64,000 bases of DNA from an uncultured Synergistales bacterium (GTDB taxonomy: Bacteria; Synergistota; Synergistia; Synergistales; Aminobacteriaceae). Both the position numbers and the translations under genes were made by a program. This document shows, one piece after another, positions 10,451 to 21,123 of this stretch (the first letter of the stretch is position 1; each line of letters begins with the position of its first letter). Where the stretch lies: contig CAJOEM010000003.1 of the NCBI GenBank assembly GCA_905233725.1, positions 43,148 to 107,147 of the forward strand, given 5' to 3'. Under the pieces are notes generated by a model. The model did no database searches. It was not told the DNA's origin and saw only the letters and a list, made by a program, of their open reading frames with translations.

Positions 10451-11403
10451 AACTCAATATCCCAAGCACGAAGCTTTATAAATTCCTGCATATCAGCTGG
10501 CAAAGGCGCACGAAAAATTTTGCCCTCCAGTTCTGCAATCGAAGGGGGCAAATCGTCAGGAAAGCTTATCTCGTATGCGTGCAATAACGGTCGCTTGATT
10601 TTCTTGTCAGTCTTTGCGTTGAACAATCCGTATTTCCTATCGCCGATTATTGGGTGTCCAACGTGTGACATGTGTACGCGTGCCTGATGAGTTCTGCCCG
10701 TGACAAGTTCCAGCATAACAAGCGAATATTGCGAATCTCCGGTCAACTTTCTGCAAAGCGTAATCGCTGGCAATCCGTCAGTCAAATCAACCTTCACGAT
10801 ATTATTCTGCGAGTCTTTCTTCAGTGGCGCGTTAATCTCAAATTCATAGCGATTCTTTATCTCTCCGGAAACAATCGCTGCGTAATATTTCTTAACCGAA
10901 CGTTCCCTGAATAATTCAATCAGCGCTCGAGACGAATCACCGTGTAACGCAAGTGCAATCGCTCCGGTCGTGTTACGATCAAGCCTGTGAACCGCAAACG
11001 CTCGGCCAAAAAGCGAAACTGCTCTCGTGACAATGCTATCTCCACCGGCAACATCCGGCTGAACCAAAATCCCCGCGGGTTTATTCAGGATTAGCACGTT
11101 CTCAGACTTGTAAATAATCCCAACGTTTCCCAAATCCGAAAATTTCCTGGCAAATTTCTTGGCTGCAAAATCTGTAAAATCTGCAGATTCATCGCGCGAA
11201 TCCAACGCCCACGGCACGAGTAACTCATCGCCATCGAACACGTGAACACCTGGATCTCTAACTCTCGACGCATTCACACGAATTGCACCTTTGCGAATCG
11301 CACGCATTATCTCGGACAAGGCTACATTCTTGAATTGCGAACGCAGAAACCTGTCCAAGCGCCTGTCATCATCTTCTCGGGAAATTTTCAATGCGTAACT
11401 CAT
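10447..11403 (-). CDS. RluA/RluC/RluD family pseudouridine synthase
   Basis: S4-like N-terminus; VHRLDRNTTGAIALA; LVTGRTHQARVHMSHVGHPIIGDRKYG. Confidence 0.95.
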   Translation of the reverse strand: MSYALKISREDDDRRLDRFLRSQFKNVALSEIMRAIRKGAIRVNASRVRDPGVHVFDGDELLVPWALDSRDESADFTDFAAKKFARKFSDLGNVGIIYKSENVLILNKPAGILVQPDVAGGDSIVTRAVSLFGRAFAVHRLDRNTTGAIALALHGDSSRALIELFRERSVKKYYAAIVSGEIKNRYEFEINAPLKKDSQNNIVKVDLTDGLPAITLCRKLTGDSQYSLVMLELVTGRTHQARVHMSHVGHPIIGDRKYGLFNAKTDKKIKRPLLHAYEISFPDDLPPSIAELEGKIFRAPLPADMQEFIKLRAWDIEL

Positions 11404-12446
11404 GGCTGCAAATTATAATCCGGAAATCCTCGCCAGAATTTTCGCTCCAACAGCGGCAAGTAATCCGTCATTTCAAACTGCGGATTCAAGTCTTCAATCT
11501 GACAGCGCCAGTAATTCAACTGGAAATCGAGATTATCGGCTGCACTCACAATTAACGCTTCGGGCATCATCGGCGCAACTGGTGAGCCAAATTCAGGTTT
11601 TCCGTGATGGCTGATTATTATATGCGAAATCGCCGTGACAAAGCGCGAATCCAAATTCTGACTCTCAGCAAACTGCATGAATTTCTCATAACCAAGCGAC
11701 ACGTGTCCAAGCAGATTTCCGTCGAGACTCATCTGTGAGAGCGGCACGTTATTATACGAGTACAGTTTTCCCAGATCATGAAGCAATCCTCCAGCAATCA
11801 CGAGATCTTTATTCACCGGAACTTTGAACGCGTCGTAATGCTTAGCAATCTCCAGTCCCAAATTCGCGACACTCAACGAATGCTCAAGCAATCCGCCAAC
11901 ATACGCATGATGAATCGAAATCGCTGCCGGATAAACTTTGAATTTCTCCCACAAATTTCGCTCGAAAAACACGTGCTGCAAAAATTTTCTCAGCGGCTCC
12001 GAAACCTGCTCTAACAAATTCCGGAATCTGCTCTCAAGTTCCTCGTCAGAAATCGGTGAGCGTTTCGTATAATTTTCCCTGGGATTTTCGCTTGGGTCGA
12101 GATAATACAAGTCGCTGACGTTATACTGCAACTGCTCACGAAATTCCGAAGTCTTACCCGAAATCGACACGACTGATCCGAGAAATTTCAAATCCGAACT
12201 CATCGGGTCAATCGGCACTTCATCGCCGTCAAGCAAGCTCCACCACGTTGAGCCGCCCCAGATTTTCGCATCTAAATCGCCGCTCTTGTCACTAAGCGTA
12301 ATATCCCAGAACGGGTTATCATTGCGATCTTTGCGCTGAGTTAATCTCGAGATCACGCCGGTTGTCATGAACTGAGAATCTTTCGCTAATTGCTTTACTT
12401 CTTTTATCGCTATGTTCTTGATATTCTTGATATTCTTGTTATTCAT
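11400..12446 (-). CDS. OB-fold + HD domain 3'-5' exoribonuclease (YhaM-like)
   Basis: OB-like N-terminus, HD motif (GGLLHDLGK), IIISHHGKPEFGSP. Confidence 0.88.
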   Translation of the reverse strand: MNNKNIKNIKNIAIKEVKQLAKDSQFMTTGVISRLTQRKDRNDNPFWDITLSDKSGDLDAKIWGGSTWWSLLDGDEVPIDPMSSDLKFLGSVVSISGKTSEFREQLQYNVSDLYYLDPSENPRENYTKRSPISDEELESRFRNLLEQVSEPLRKFLQHVFFERNLWEKFKVYPAAISIHHAYVGGLLEHSLSVANLGLEIAKHYDAFKVPVNKDLVIAGGLLHDLGKLYSYNNVPLSQMSLDGNLLGHVSLGYEKFMQFAESQNLDSRFVTAISHIIISHHGKPEFGSPVAPMMPEALIVSAADNLDFQLNYWRCQIEDLNPQFEMTDYLPLLERKFWRGFPDYNLQP

Positions 12447-12559
12447 GTCATTCGTGATAAATTTTTCGTACTAAAATAATTTTTGTATTATTATATCAGC
12501 GTTTTTCAGGCAATATTTTTCACGTGTAATCTAAGCATATAATCTAAGGGAGTGTTTTT

Positions 12560-13081
12560 TTGATTCTATCAGGCATCGAGATTAAAAAACGAATCGGCTC
12601 AGACATAATAATCGACCCGTTCAACGAAAGCAAAATCAACTCGAACAGCTATAATCTTTCGCTGCACAATGAATTACTCGTATACAAAAACGATTTACTC
12701 GACATGCGCGCGCAAAATCCAACCGAGCGAATCATAATTCCAGAATCCGGATTCATTTTGCAACCCGGGAAATTATATCTGGGACGCACCGTCGAATTTA
12801 CCCGGACTGAAAACTTGATCCCAATGCTCGAGGGCAGGTCATCAATCGGCAGGCTCGGCATTTGCATTCATGTCACAGCAGGCTTTGGTGACGTTGGTTT
12901 CGCGGGCTACTGGACGCTGGAATTATTCTGCGTGCAGCCGGTGAGAATTTTCGCGGGCGTATCAATCGCGCAGATCTATTATCACACCGTAACAAAGCCA
13001 TTCGAAACTTACAAGAGCGGCAAATACCAGAACAATCGCGACATTCAAGCCAGTATGCTCTACACAGAATTTGCGAGATAA
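12560..13081 (+). CDS. dcd: dCTP deaminase
   Basis: LEGRSSIGRLGICIHVTAGFGDVGFAGYWTLEL motif; TTG start consistent with RBS AAGGGAG. Confidence 0.95.
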   Translation: MILSGIEIKKRIGSDIIIDPFNESKINSNSYNLSLHNELLVYKNDLLDMRAQNPTERIIIPESGFILQPGKLYLGRTVEFTRTENLIPMLEGRSSIGRLGICIHVTAGFGDVGFAGYWTLELFCVQPVRIFAGVSIAQIYYHTVTKPFETYKSGKYQNNRDIQASMLYTEFAR

Positions 13082-13961
13082 GCTCATCATGAAAAACTTG
13101 GGAATGATAGTCAATCTTCGAAAGCCTGAAGCCGTAAACATGGCGAAATTTCTACTCCAATGGGGACTTGATAATAATTGCCCGTTTCTCTTGCCTCATC
13201 AGGAAGCCAGCGCTCTGACAACTTCGGGACTTGACGACGAACAATGGCTCAAAACCGTAAAATTAGCAATCGTAATCGGTGGTGACGGAACTTTTCTGCG
13301 AGCTGCTAGATATATCCTGGGAACAGAAATTATTCTGCACGGGATCAATCTTGGCAATCTGGGATTCTTAGCGTCAAGCAAGCCCGAACAGGTCGAACTC
13401 GATCTGCAAAACATAATCAGCGGCAAATTCGAAATACTTGAACGCGACGTATTATCCTGCACGATTAACCGCGATGGCTCACAGCTTCACAAACTCTACG
13501 CTCTAAACGACGTAGTTCTCAACACAAACGCAATCGCAAGATTATTACAAATCGAAATCAGATTTAACGACAAGTTTTTCTGCGTGTTGCCTGCTGACGG
13601 TGTGATAATTTCCTCGCCAACCGGCTCAACTGCTTACGCGCTATCAGCTGGAGGCCCGATAATTCCGCCGCACATGGACGCATTATTACTCGTGCCACTT
13701 TGCGCACACACGCTGTATTCAAGACCGATTCTCGCATCAAAAGACGATTGCATATCACTGATCCCTCGGGGAGCTTCACGGGATATTATGCTCACTCAGG
13801 ACGGACAATTAGCATACGAAGTTTTCCCTGGTGACAGGATCGACGTGAAATTATCTTGCTCAAAAAAAATCAGAACCGTCACTCTCGAGAACAAATCATT
13901 CCTGGACATCGTCAACGAGAAATTAGGCTGGGGAGAACGCGTAAAATTATCACATGCTTAA
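13071..13961 (+). CDS. nadK: NAD kinase
   Basis: VIGGDGTFLRAAR; LGNLGFL; SSPTGSTAYALSAGGPI. Confidence 0.96.
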   Translation: MRDKLIMKNLGMIVNLRKPEAVNMAKFLLQWGLDNNCPFLLPHQEASALTTSGLDDEQWLKTVKLAIVIGGDGTFLRAARYILGTEIILHGINLGNLGFLASSKPEQVELDLQNIISGKFEILERDVLSCTINRDGSQLHKLYALNDVVLNTNAIARLLQIEIRFNDKFFCVLPADGVIISSPTGSTAYALSAGGPIIPPHMDALLLVPLCAHTLYSRPILASKDDCISLIPRGASRDIMLTQDGQLAYEVFPGDRIDVKLSCSKKIRTVTLENKSFLDIVNEKLGWGERVKLSHA

Positions 13962-15537
13962 ATCTTTGCAAATCAAGAACATCGGCGGCATATCCGACGC
14001 GAAAATAAATTTTTATCCCGGATTAAACGTCATCACAGGCGAATCCGGCTCGGGAAAAAGCAGCATTATACGTTCTCTCGAATTAATCGCAGCATCACGC
14101 GCATACAACAAATTCATTCGTGCGGGTGAAGCTCGTGGCGAAGTCTGCGCGGAATTCTACAACGGCTTAAAAATTTCACGCAGCGTCTCAAGTTCAGGTC
14201 GCTCAAAATCACGAATCAATTCTGACACAGTGCCGGCTTCAAAAGCATCAGATTTGATAAACTCACTCATGAAAATTCAGAGCCAGTTTGCGAATCTGGA
14301 CCTGCTGAATCAAGACAAGCAACTCGAATTGCTGGACTCATGTCTGCCAGAGAATATCAAGAGCGAATTAATCCCGGAATTTCAGAAAACTTTCGAACTC
14401 GCAAAACAATCTAACCTGAATTTGCGCGCGATGAAAAAACTACGCTCCGAAACTGAGAAAACTTACGGAAATTACCGCGAAATTTTCCAGCTCATGAATC
14501 TCGCACAGCCTGAGCAGAATTTGCAGACATCGCTCGAAAATGCGCTATCCGACACTTCACACAAAATCTCCGCACTCGAAAAAGCGATTCTCAATCTAAA
14601 TATCCTGACTGGCGGTCTATCCGGCGAGGGATTGCTCGAAAACGTGCGCTCTGCATTCGAAAATATTGCTGCTTCACTCACAGCCGAAAATCGCAAAATC
14701 GCAAGTCATTCACTCGACAATCTCGACAAAATCCTCAGAACGCTCAACATATCGCACGAACAAATCCAAGCCGAACAGATAAAACGCGACAAAATCGAAT
14801 CACGCCTCGGGGCACTGCGAAAGCTCAAGCGCATCACGAATATCTCAGACGAAAGCGAACTCATAAAATTCTGCTCAGAAATGCGCGAAAAGCTCAAATG
14901 GCTCGAAAACAGCGAACAGGACTCCGAGAAATTATCCAGCGAAACTTTCGAGTTAAGACGCGAGGCAAATATTCTTGCTCTGGAATTGCGTCATGCCCGG
15001 CAAATTTGCGCCTCAGAATTATCCGAACGTGTGAATAATATTCTCGCAAGTCTTGGAATGCAGGATATAAAATTCGCGATCAAGTTCCAGCCGCTGCCAA
15101 AATTACGCAGCACCGGTGCGGACGAAATCGAGTTCGTATTATCCGAGGGATTGCGTTCAGGTCGTGCGGAAAAAATCGCGTCCGGCGGTGAACTCAGCAG
15201 ATTATTACTCGCGCTGCAAATCTCGCTTCCGGAACGTTGGCTCACACCCGTGATAATCTTCGACGAGGTTGAAGCTGGCTTAGGTGGACGTGCGGCTGTC
15301 TTAACCGGAATGCAGCTGAAGAATCTCTCGAAAAAATGCCAGGTCATTCTCGTAACTCACGAGGCATCAATCGCGGCTCTCGGTGAAAAGCATATTCTCG
15401 TATGTCGCGAAAATTCCGAAACATTCACACGTGAAATTTCCGGTGAAGAACGAGTTCAGGAAATTGCACGAATGCTCTCAGGTCAGCCGGATATAACACA
15501 GGCTCTCGAACACGCAAGAATCTTGCTAAAATCATAA
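13954..15537 (+). CDS. recN: DNA repair protein RecN
   Basis: LQIKNIGGI..., GESGSGKSSII, IASGGELSRLLLALQ, IFDEVEAGLGG. Confidence 0.95.
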   Translation: MLKSLQIKNIGGISDAKINFYPGLNVITGESGSGKSSIIRSLELIAASRAYNKFIRAGEARGEVCAEFYNGLKISRSVSSSGRSKSRINSDTVPASKASDLINSLMKIQSQFANLDLLNQDKQLELLDSCLPENIKSELIPEFQKTFELAKQSNLNLRAMKKLRSETEKTYGNYREIFQLMNLAQPEQNLQTSLENALSDTSHKISALEKAILNLNILTGGLSGEGLLENVRSAFENIAASLTAENRKIASHSLDNLDKILRTLNISHEQIQAEQIKRDKIESRLGALRKLKRITNISDESELIKFCSEMREKLKWLENSEQDSEKLSSETFELRREANILALELRHARQICASELSERVNNILASLGMQDIKFAIKFQPLPKLRSTGADEIEFVLSEGLRSGRAEKIASGGELSRLLLALQISLPERWLTPVIIFDEVEAGLGGRAAVLTGMQLKNLSKKCQVILVTHEASIAALGEKHILVCRENSETFTREISGEERVQEIARMLSGQPDITQALEHARILLKS

Positions 15538-15539
15538 TC

Positions 15540-18500
15540 ATGCCAAACGCAAATATAAATCAACAAATCGCAATTCAATCACGCGCAAATCGCATCACAG
15601 TAGACGCATCAGCCGGAACTGGAAAAACCTGGGTATTATCACAGCGTTATTTCTCGATCTTGCTTCAGGACGAACTCACGCCGAATGACATATTAACGCT
15701 GACATTCACTCAGGCAGCAGCAAACGACATGAAAAAACGAATCCAGAATCGCTTTCCTGATTCAAAATCCGAAATCTCAGCTTCACTCGCACAATCCTGG
15801 ATCTCAACAATTCATGCGTTCGCGTCACGATTGCTCAAACAGTCCGGGCTTTCTCTTGACTTAGACCCAACTGCATCTGTAATTTCTCCGCGTCAACAGT
15901 CAGATTTCTGGCTGTCAATCAGGCTTGCACTCGCGTACTCAAATCTGCATTCACTAACAGCTTCTCACGAAAAATTTCTAAACGACACGGCAAAATTCCT
16001 AGACAGCAATTCAACACTATCCGCAGCAGTCAACAAATGGGGCGCAGAATTTCTCACGAGGCTTGCTGAAGATTTTTCAGACTTGCATGCTTCACGTGGG
16101 CTTTCATGGCGTGAGGTCCTCGCAAATTCCGACGAGCCAAAACTAATCGAACGCGCAAAAATCCCCGTCACAAAAATTCTCTCGCAACATTGGGAGCAAA
16201 TTTACTCAAACTGGCAAAACATTCACGACTTGCCAGAGCCGAATCCGAAATCCAAAGGCTACGAAAACGCTCGCATGTTCAACGAAATTTTAAATCATCA
16301 CGACGATTTCACGCCAAGAGATTTCTACACGAAACTCACCAGCAAAAATCTCAGGGCAAGCACAGGCGAACCGTTCAAAAGCTTGAAAGAATTTCTCGGC
16401 GTAACATTCGGAGTATGGCGAAGTTCCCAGCCAAAGCGGATCACGAAAATCACGCAAAATCTCGACACAAAAATCTTAACTCAGGAACTCGAATTACGCA
16501 GCGTCTTGATAAAATTCTGCGCACTGTGTTGGGGAATCTGGGACATTACTAAGCGTCGTCGCGGAATCATGTCATTCTCAGATATGATCTCTCACGCTTT
16601 GCAAGCAATCGAAGAAGGAGCCGTCACGAAAAATTTCGCGCACATTCTTGTCGATGAGTTTCAGGACACAGACCCGCTGCAATACCGAATGATTTGCGCA
16701 CTGGCTGACCAGTCCGAGAACAACAGCTTCTTCGCAGTCGGCGATCCCAAACAGTCAATCTACAGATTCAGGCACGCTGAACCCGAACTATTCGCTCAAG
16801 CAATCGACGCAGCTTCCGAGCGTGTTACTCTCGACGTAAGTTTCAGAACGCGCCCGTCATTGCTCGAACGCATAAACAGAATTTTCGGCTCAATCTGGAA
16901 ACACAGTCTGGGAAATTCCGCGGCAATGTCAAAACTCAGCTACAAGCGCATTCAACCGGCAGAAATTTCACCAGAACGCAACAACGGCACCATGAAAGAC
17001 TTCGAGACGATCTTTCAGGTAAAATACGACTCAGACTCCGTGAAAAATCTCGCGCTGAAATTAGCTCAGAAAGTCAGAACCTGTGTCGATAACAAGCTCA
17101 CAATCTGGGACAAAGATTCGCAAATGATTCGCCCGATTGAATTTGCAGACTTCGCTGTGTTATGCCGAAGCCGAACTCATTACGAAATTCTGGAGGAAGC
17201 TTTTGCCTCGTTCGCAATAAAAACTATTCAGGATCGCAGCACGGGATATTTCGGACGCGGTGAAGTCAGCGATATTATAAGCATGTTGCGTGCATGTGCA
17301 GATTTCAACGACGACGCATCTGTTGCTGGCTGGCTAATGTCGCCATTCTCCGGCGCAAATGAATCGGACGCGCTGAGAATCCTGAAATTACGCTCACAAG
17401 ACAGCAATCGAAAAATCATCAGCATTCTCGAACAGGAACTCCCCGAAATTTTTCACAGGCTCGAACACCTGGCATTAATCGGCGAGATAAAAGGCGCAGC
17501 TTCAGTGATAGAAATCTTTGACCGTGATCGATCCTGGCTGACTGATTACAAATTCGAGAATCGCTTGCGAATAATCCGTAATTTGCGTCAGGCAATTTCA
17601 ATCGCGATGAGTTTTCAGGAGGGCGGAGTTTCTGGATTGTCGGCTTGCAGTGAATGGCTCGGGCGTGCTATGAGCGGCGGCGTTACTCTCGATGAACCGT
17701 CATGGCGCGATAAAAACGAGAACGCTGTCTCATTAATATCTATTCACGGTTCAAAAGGCCTCGAATATCCAGCCGTCGCAATCTTCGAAACAAAGACAAC
17801 TCACAGTGAACACTACGACAATCTCAGAGCGTCACGAGAATTGGGCTTGGTCTTCAGCGATATTCCCGATGAAATGAAACCCGAAATTTTCGATTCAGAA
17901 TCTGACTTGCAAATCTCAGACTGGGACAAGCTACTCAACGAACAGGGCGAACGTGAGGAAGACTTGCGCTTATTCTACGTTGCAGCAACACGTGCGCAGG
18001 ACAGCCTTATATTCTGCTCACTTCTGAAAGAATCCGGTGAAGCCTACGAAAATTCCTGGGCGAAAATTCTGTTCGAACACGCAGCTGAATACATGCAAGA
18101 CTCCGAACCTGAATCCGAATCCAAAATCCAGATTCAAATGCTGGATAAGCCGGATAATACTCAGGATTTGCCAAATTTGCAGCGAGTGAATCTTGCGAGA
18201 ATTAACACACATTTGCGACAGATTTCTGCGACGTCATTTTCACTCTACGAATTTTGCGGCAATGCCTGGCGTAGAAAATATCTGCAGGGGATCAATCTCA
18301 CGTGGGAAAGTCCGGAGAAAGATTTTGCGAACGATGACAACTCAGAATTTTTCGGCGGTGCTGACATTGGCAGCTTGGCTCATTGGGTCTTGTCGAAAAT
18401 TAATCTCAAGTCAGGCGATCATGAATCCGAAATTGCGAAATTGCTAAACAGTCGCGAATCCCTGAATCATTTGCCGGTGAAATTGCGCGGAGTTTGGCGT

Positions 18501-18983
18501 GATGAAAGCGTGAAGAAAATATTGACAGTTTGGCTGCTGAGATTTTTCGCTAGTCCTGAAGGCGTGAATTTGCTCAGACACTCCGGGGATCTAAAGCGTG
18601 AATCCGCATTCAGAATAGAGCTTGGTAATCTGATTTTGGCGGGCTCGATTGACGTGTTGTATCAAGAGCAAGATTTCTACAAATTGCTGGATTACAAGAC
18701 GACTTTGAGCGATAACGCACCTGATGGATTATACGAATCACAGATGGATTTCTACGCTTTTGCATTGAGCCGCTGCGTGAAAAATCCGACTTGCAAAATC
18801 AAAACTGGGATCGTATTCTTGCGTGAGGGGAAATATCTTGAGCGTGAATATTCAGAACGTGACTGTGAAAATATCCGCGAGAGAATCATAATTGCGTCTA
18901 AGAATTGCCTGCTTGAAAATCAAAAGCATAATCATAACTGCGAAAAATGTCCGTTTAGAAAGGGTTGCAAAAATCATGAGTAA
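15540..18983 (+). CDS. UvrD/AddA-like helicase-nuclease
   Basis: 1147 aa; VDASAGTGKTWVLSQRY; LVDEFQDTDPLQYRM; GDPKQSIYRFRHAE; C-terminal nuclease-like region with Cys cluster (C..CPFRKGC). Confidence 0.93.
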   Translation: MPNANINQQIAIQSRANRITVDASAGTGKTWVLSQRYFSILLQDELTPNDILTLTFTQAAANDMKKRIQNRFPDSKSEISASLAQSWISTIHAFASRLLKQSGLSLDLDPTASVISPRQQSDFWLSIRLALAYSNLHSLTASHEKFLNDTAKFLDSNSTLSAAVNKWGAEFLTRLAEDFSDLHASRGLSWREVLANSDEPKLIERAKIPVTKILSQHWEQIYSNWQNIHDLPEPNPKSKGYENARMFNEILNHHDDFTPRDFYTKLTSKNLRASTGEPFKSLKEFLGVTFGVWRSSQPKRITKITQNLDTKILTQELELRSVLIKFCALCWGIWDITKRRRGIMSFSDMISHALQAIEEGAVTKNFAHILVDEFQDTDPLQYRMICALADQSENNSFFAVGDPKQSIYRFRHAEPELFAQAIDAASERVTLDVSFRTRPSLLERINRIFGSIWKHSLGNSAAMSKLSYKRIQPAEISPERNNGTMKDFETIFQVKYDSDSVKNLALKLAQKVRTCVDNKLTIWDKDSQMIRPIEFADFAVLCRSRTHYEILEEAFASFAIKTIQDRSTGYFGRGEVSDIISMLRACADFNDDASVAGWLMSPFSGANESDALRILKLRSQDSNRKIISILEQELPEIFHRLEHLALIGEIKGAASVIEIFDRDRSWLTDYKFENRLRIIRNLRQAISIAMSFQEGGVSGLSACSEWLGRAMSGGVTLDEPSWRDKNENAVSLISIHGSKGLEYPAVAIFETKTTHSEHYDNLRASRELGLVFSDIPDEMKPEIFDSESDLQISDWDKLLNEQGEREEDLRLFYVAATRAQDSLIFCSLLKESGEAYENSWAKILFEHAAEYMQDSEPESESKIQIQMLDKPDNTQDLPNLQRVNLARINTHLRQISATSFSLYEFCGNAWRRKYLQGINLTWESPEKDFANDDNSEFFGGADIGSLAHWVLSKINLKSGDHESEIAKLLNSRESLNHLPVKLRGVWRDESVKKILTVWLLRFFASPEGVNLLRHSGDLKRESAFRIELGNLILAGSIDVLYQEQDFYKLLDYKTTLSDNAPDGLYESQMDFYAFALSRCVKNPTCKIKTGIVFLREGKYLEREYSERDCENIRERIIIASKNCLLENQKHNHNCEKCPFRKGCKNHE

Positions 18984-19719
18984 TATCACTAATCCAAAAG
19001 CCGCAAAGAACAATCAAGAATTTTACTTGACATGCGAACGTTATTACATATTCGAGTTACTGACGCTTGCTGGCGGAATGATGGGACTTTACACGTACAA
19101 TATGCGCGGAGGAGTTTTCTGTAACGCTCAGACCGGAAATGTTGCCATGATGTCTATGGCGTTCGGCAAGGGAAATTTTCGTGAAGCCGGGTATTATTTG
19201 ATCCCGTTGATTGCGTATATTCTTGGAACAATCGTATCCGAAGTTATGCCGCTGAAAATTCGCAAATCACACTTCATGCGCTGGGATACTTTGCTGGTCG
19301 GTATCGAAGCTACGGTCTTGATCTTAATCGGCTTCATTCCGTTGACGATGCCGCACCAAATCGTGCAGGTCATGATAAATTTTCTGTGTTCGATGCAGTT
19401 CAACACGTTCAGACAAGCCGAGGGAATCCCAATGGCTACAACTTTCATAACGAATCACGTTCGGCAAATCGGCGTGAATATCGCGTCCGTAATCCGGGAT
19501 CACGAAAACTCAAGCGCAAAACAGAAATTACGCAAACACTCGCAATTACTAATCACGTTCTTTACCGGTGGAGCAATCATGACGTTCATGAGCAAATTTT
19601 TACAAGAACGCGCAATCTGGTTAGCTGTGTTGCCGCTGGTTATCTCGTTCGTATTTTTGCTGCACGCTGACCTTGTGAACGAGAAAAGCAAACTAGACGT
19701 CAAGCCGCACGGTCATTAA
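18976..19719 (+). CDS. DUF1275 (YoaK-like) membrane protein
   Basis: GGMMGLYTYNMRGGVFCNAQTGNVAMMSMAFG is typical of DUF1275; ATG at 18976 preferred over the upstream ORF start at 18892. Confidence 0.85.
   Translation: MSNITNPKAAKNNQEFYLTCERYYIFELLTLAGGMMGLYTYNMRGGVFCNAQTGNVAMMSMAFGKGNFREAGYYLIPLIAYILGTIVSEVMPLKIRKSHFMRWDTLLVGIEATVLILIGFIPLTMPHQIVQVMINFLCSMQFNTFRQAEGIPMATTFITNHVRQIGVNIASVIRDHENSSAKQKLRKHSQLLITFFTGGAIMTFMSKFLQERAIWLAVLPLVISFVFLLHADLVNEKSKLDVKPHGH
19537..19700. repeat. Copy A of a ~164 bp local direct duplication (3' end of the DUF1275 gene)
   Basis: Near-identical to 19720-19883 by eye: cactcgcaattactaatcac...aatcatgacgttcatgagcaaatttttaca...gagaaaagcaaactagacgt. Confidence 0.95.
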
Positions 19720-20639
19720 CACTCGCAATTACTAATCACATCGCATTCTTTATCGGCAATCATGACGTTCATGAGCAAATTTTTACAGGAACGCGCAATC
19801 TGGATAGCTGTGTTGCCACTGATTATCTCGTTCGTATTTTTGCTGCACGCTGACCTTGTGAACGAGAAAAGCAAACTAGACGTTACGTCGCCGTACAAAA
19901 ATGCAACGTAGCAGCCAACGCTCAAAAACGGAACTAACGGCACGGATTCTTTTTTCCCCCAGTGAATTTTGCCGATTAAAAGCAATATCAAAACGCAAAT
20001 TCCGCCGAACATGATCCCGATATAAAACGCAAGTATCGCAAGTTTCCAGCCGAGCAACGCTCCCATGCCAGACATGAACGTCGCATCTCCCCAGCCCATG
20101 CCGCCACGCGAGAGAATTATTATCAGCGCGAAAATTCCGAAGCCAAACAACGCTCCAAAAAATCCATCAAGTATCGCGTCAAATCCCCAGTAAATTCTCA
20201 GCAGCAATCCCAGAATAACGAACGATAACGTGTACGCATCAAAAATTTCTCCGGTCTCAATATCCGTCAGAGAGTTAATCATGATCCCGCAAATTCCCAC
20301 GCACGCCAGCAAAGTCTCGAACGATAATCCGTGCCTGAAAATTATTGATGCAAAAGCAATTCCTGTTATCAACTCGACGAGCAAATATCTCACTGAAATT
20401 CTCGCTCCACAGTTCTTGCACCTGCCGCGCAAACACAGCCAAGACAAAATCGGTATTAATTCCCAAAATCCCAGCTCATGCTTGCAAGTCTCACAAATCG
20501 AACGCTCACGTCCCCACCATGGACGCCCCTCGATGCTACGATGCGCAACAACGTTCAAGAACGAGCCGAAACTCGCTCCCAAAATCGCAAATATCACTAC
20601 ACAAAATTCACGCTCAAACTCGAACTCAAATCCCATCAT
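19716..20639 (-). CDS. A24 family prepilin peptidase (GspO/PilD-like) with an atypical chimeric C-terminus
   Basis: GASFGSFLNVVAHRS, C..C...C..C zinc motif (ICETCKHEL...RCKNCGARIS), TDIETGEIFD, GMGWGDATFMSGMGALLGW; last ~55 aa are encoded by the antisense of duplication copy B. Confidence 0.9.
   Translation of the reverse strand: MMGFEFEFEREFCVVIFAILGASFGSFLNVVAHRSIEGRPWWGRERSICETCKHELGFWELIPILSWLCLRGRCKNCGARISVRYLLVELITGIAFASIIFRHGLSFETLLACVGICGIMINSLTDIETGEIFDAYTLSFVILGLLLRIYWGFDAILDGFFGALFGFGIFALIIILSRGGMGWGDATFMSGMGALLGWKLAILAFYIGIMFGGICVLILLLIGKIHWGKKESVPLVPFLSVGCYVAFLYGDVTSSLLFSFTRSACSKNTNEIISGNTAIQIARSCKNLLMNVMIADKECDVISNCEC
19720..19883. repeat. Copy B of the ~164 bp local direct duplication (degenerate DUF1275 3' fragment)
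   Basis: Same block as 19537-19700 with a few substitutions and small indels; lies antisense inside the 3' end of the prepilin peptidase ORF. Confidence 0.95.
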
Positions 20640-21022
20640 CTATAACGCCTGCGAGACTCGTAATCCCGCGCATAAATTTTCCCACCGTATGTCCTCAACT
20701 GGTTTTTCTCTTTCAATCTGTCTACTTCTCTCTGGAATTCCTCCGCCTGTTGTTTACGTGCTTCAGCTGAACTCGTGTAGGTCTGAATGTCACGCTCAAG
20801 CCAGCCAATCTCGACCAAAATCTGCACATCATACGAATTCAGGTCACAATCATACGCAAGTTTACGCACATCGAATCTCTCATTCGGATGATCTCGCAAA
20901 TATTCGTGAGCGCGTCCGTAAACTGACTCCAAATGTCTGTAACAATCCGTACACAAATTCCCTCTGCCCTTATCAACTCCAATGAAAGCTTTTCCGCACC
21001 TTCTGCACGCAATCAACGGCAA
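20636..21022 (-). CDS. YvyF/TIGR03826-like flagellar operon protein
   Basis: C..C...C..C zinc-ribbon N-terminus (CRRCGKAFIGVDKGRGNLCTDCYRHLESVYGRAHEYLRDHPNERFDVRKLA). Confidence 0.7.
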   Translation of the reverse strand: MPLIACRRCGKAFIGVDKGRGNLCTDCYRHLESVYGRAHEYLRDHPNERFDVRKLAYDCDLNSYDVQILVEIGWLERDIQTYTSSAEARKQQAEEFQREVDRLKEKNQLRTYGGKIYARDYESRRRYR

Positions 21023-21123
21023 TTCTCAAATCCTCCCTTCTGCTTATAACATGCTTATGATAATTACGTATTTTTTCATATTTTAGCATTCAGGATTCAT
21101 TTCTCCAAAACTTGTGAATTTTT

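Noticed and set aside
20230-20985. 251 aa plus-strand ORF opposite prepilin peptidase/YvyF-like genes
   Set aside because: Shadow ORF antisense to well-supported coding regions; no recognisable domain.
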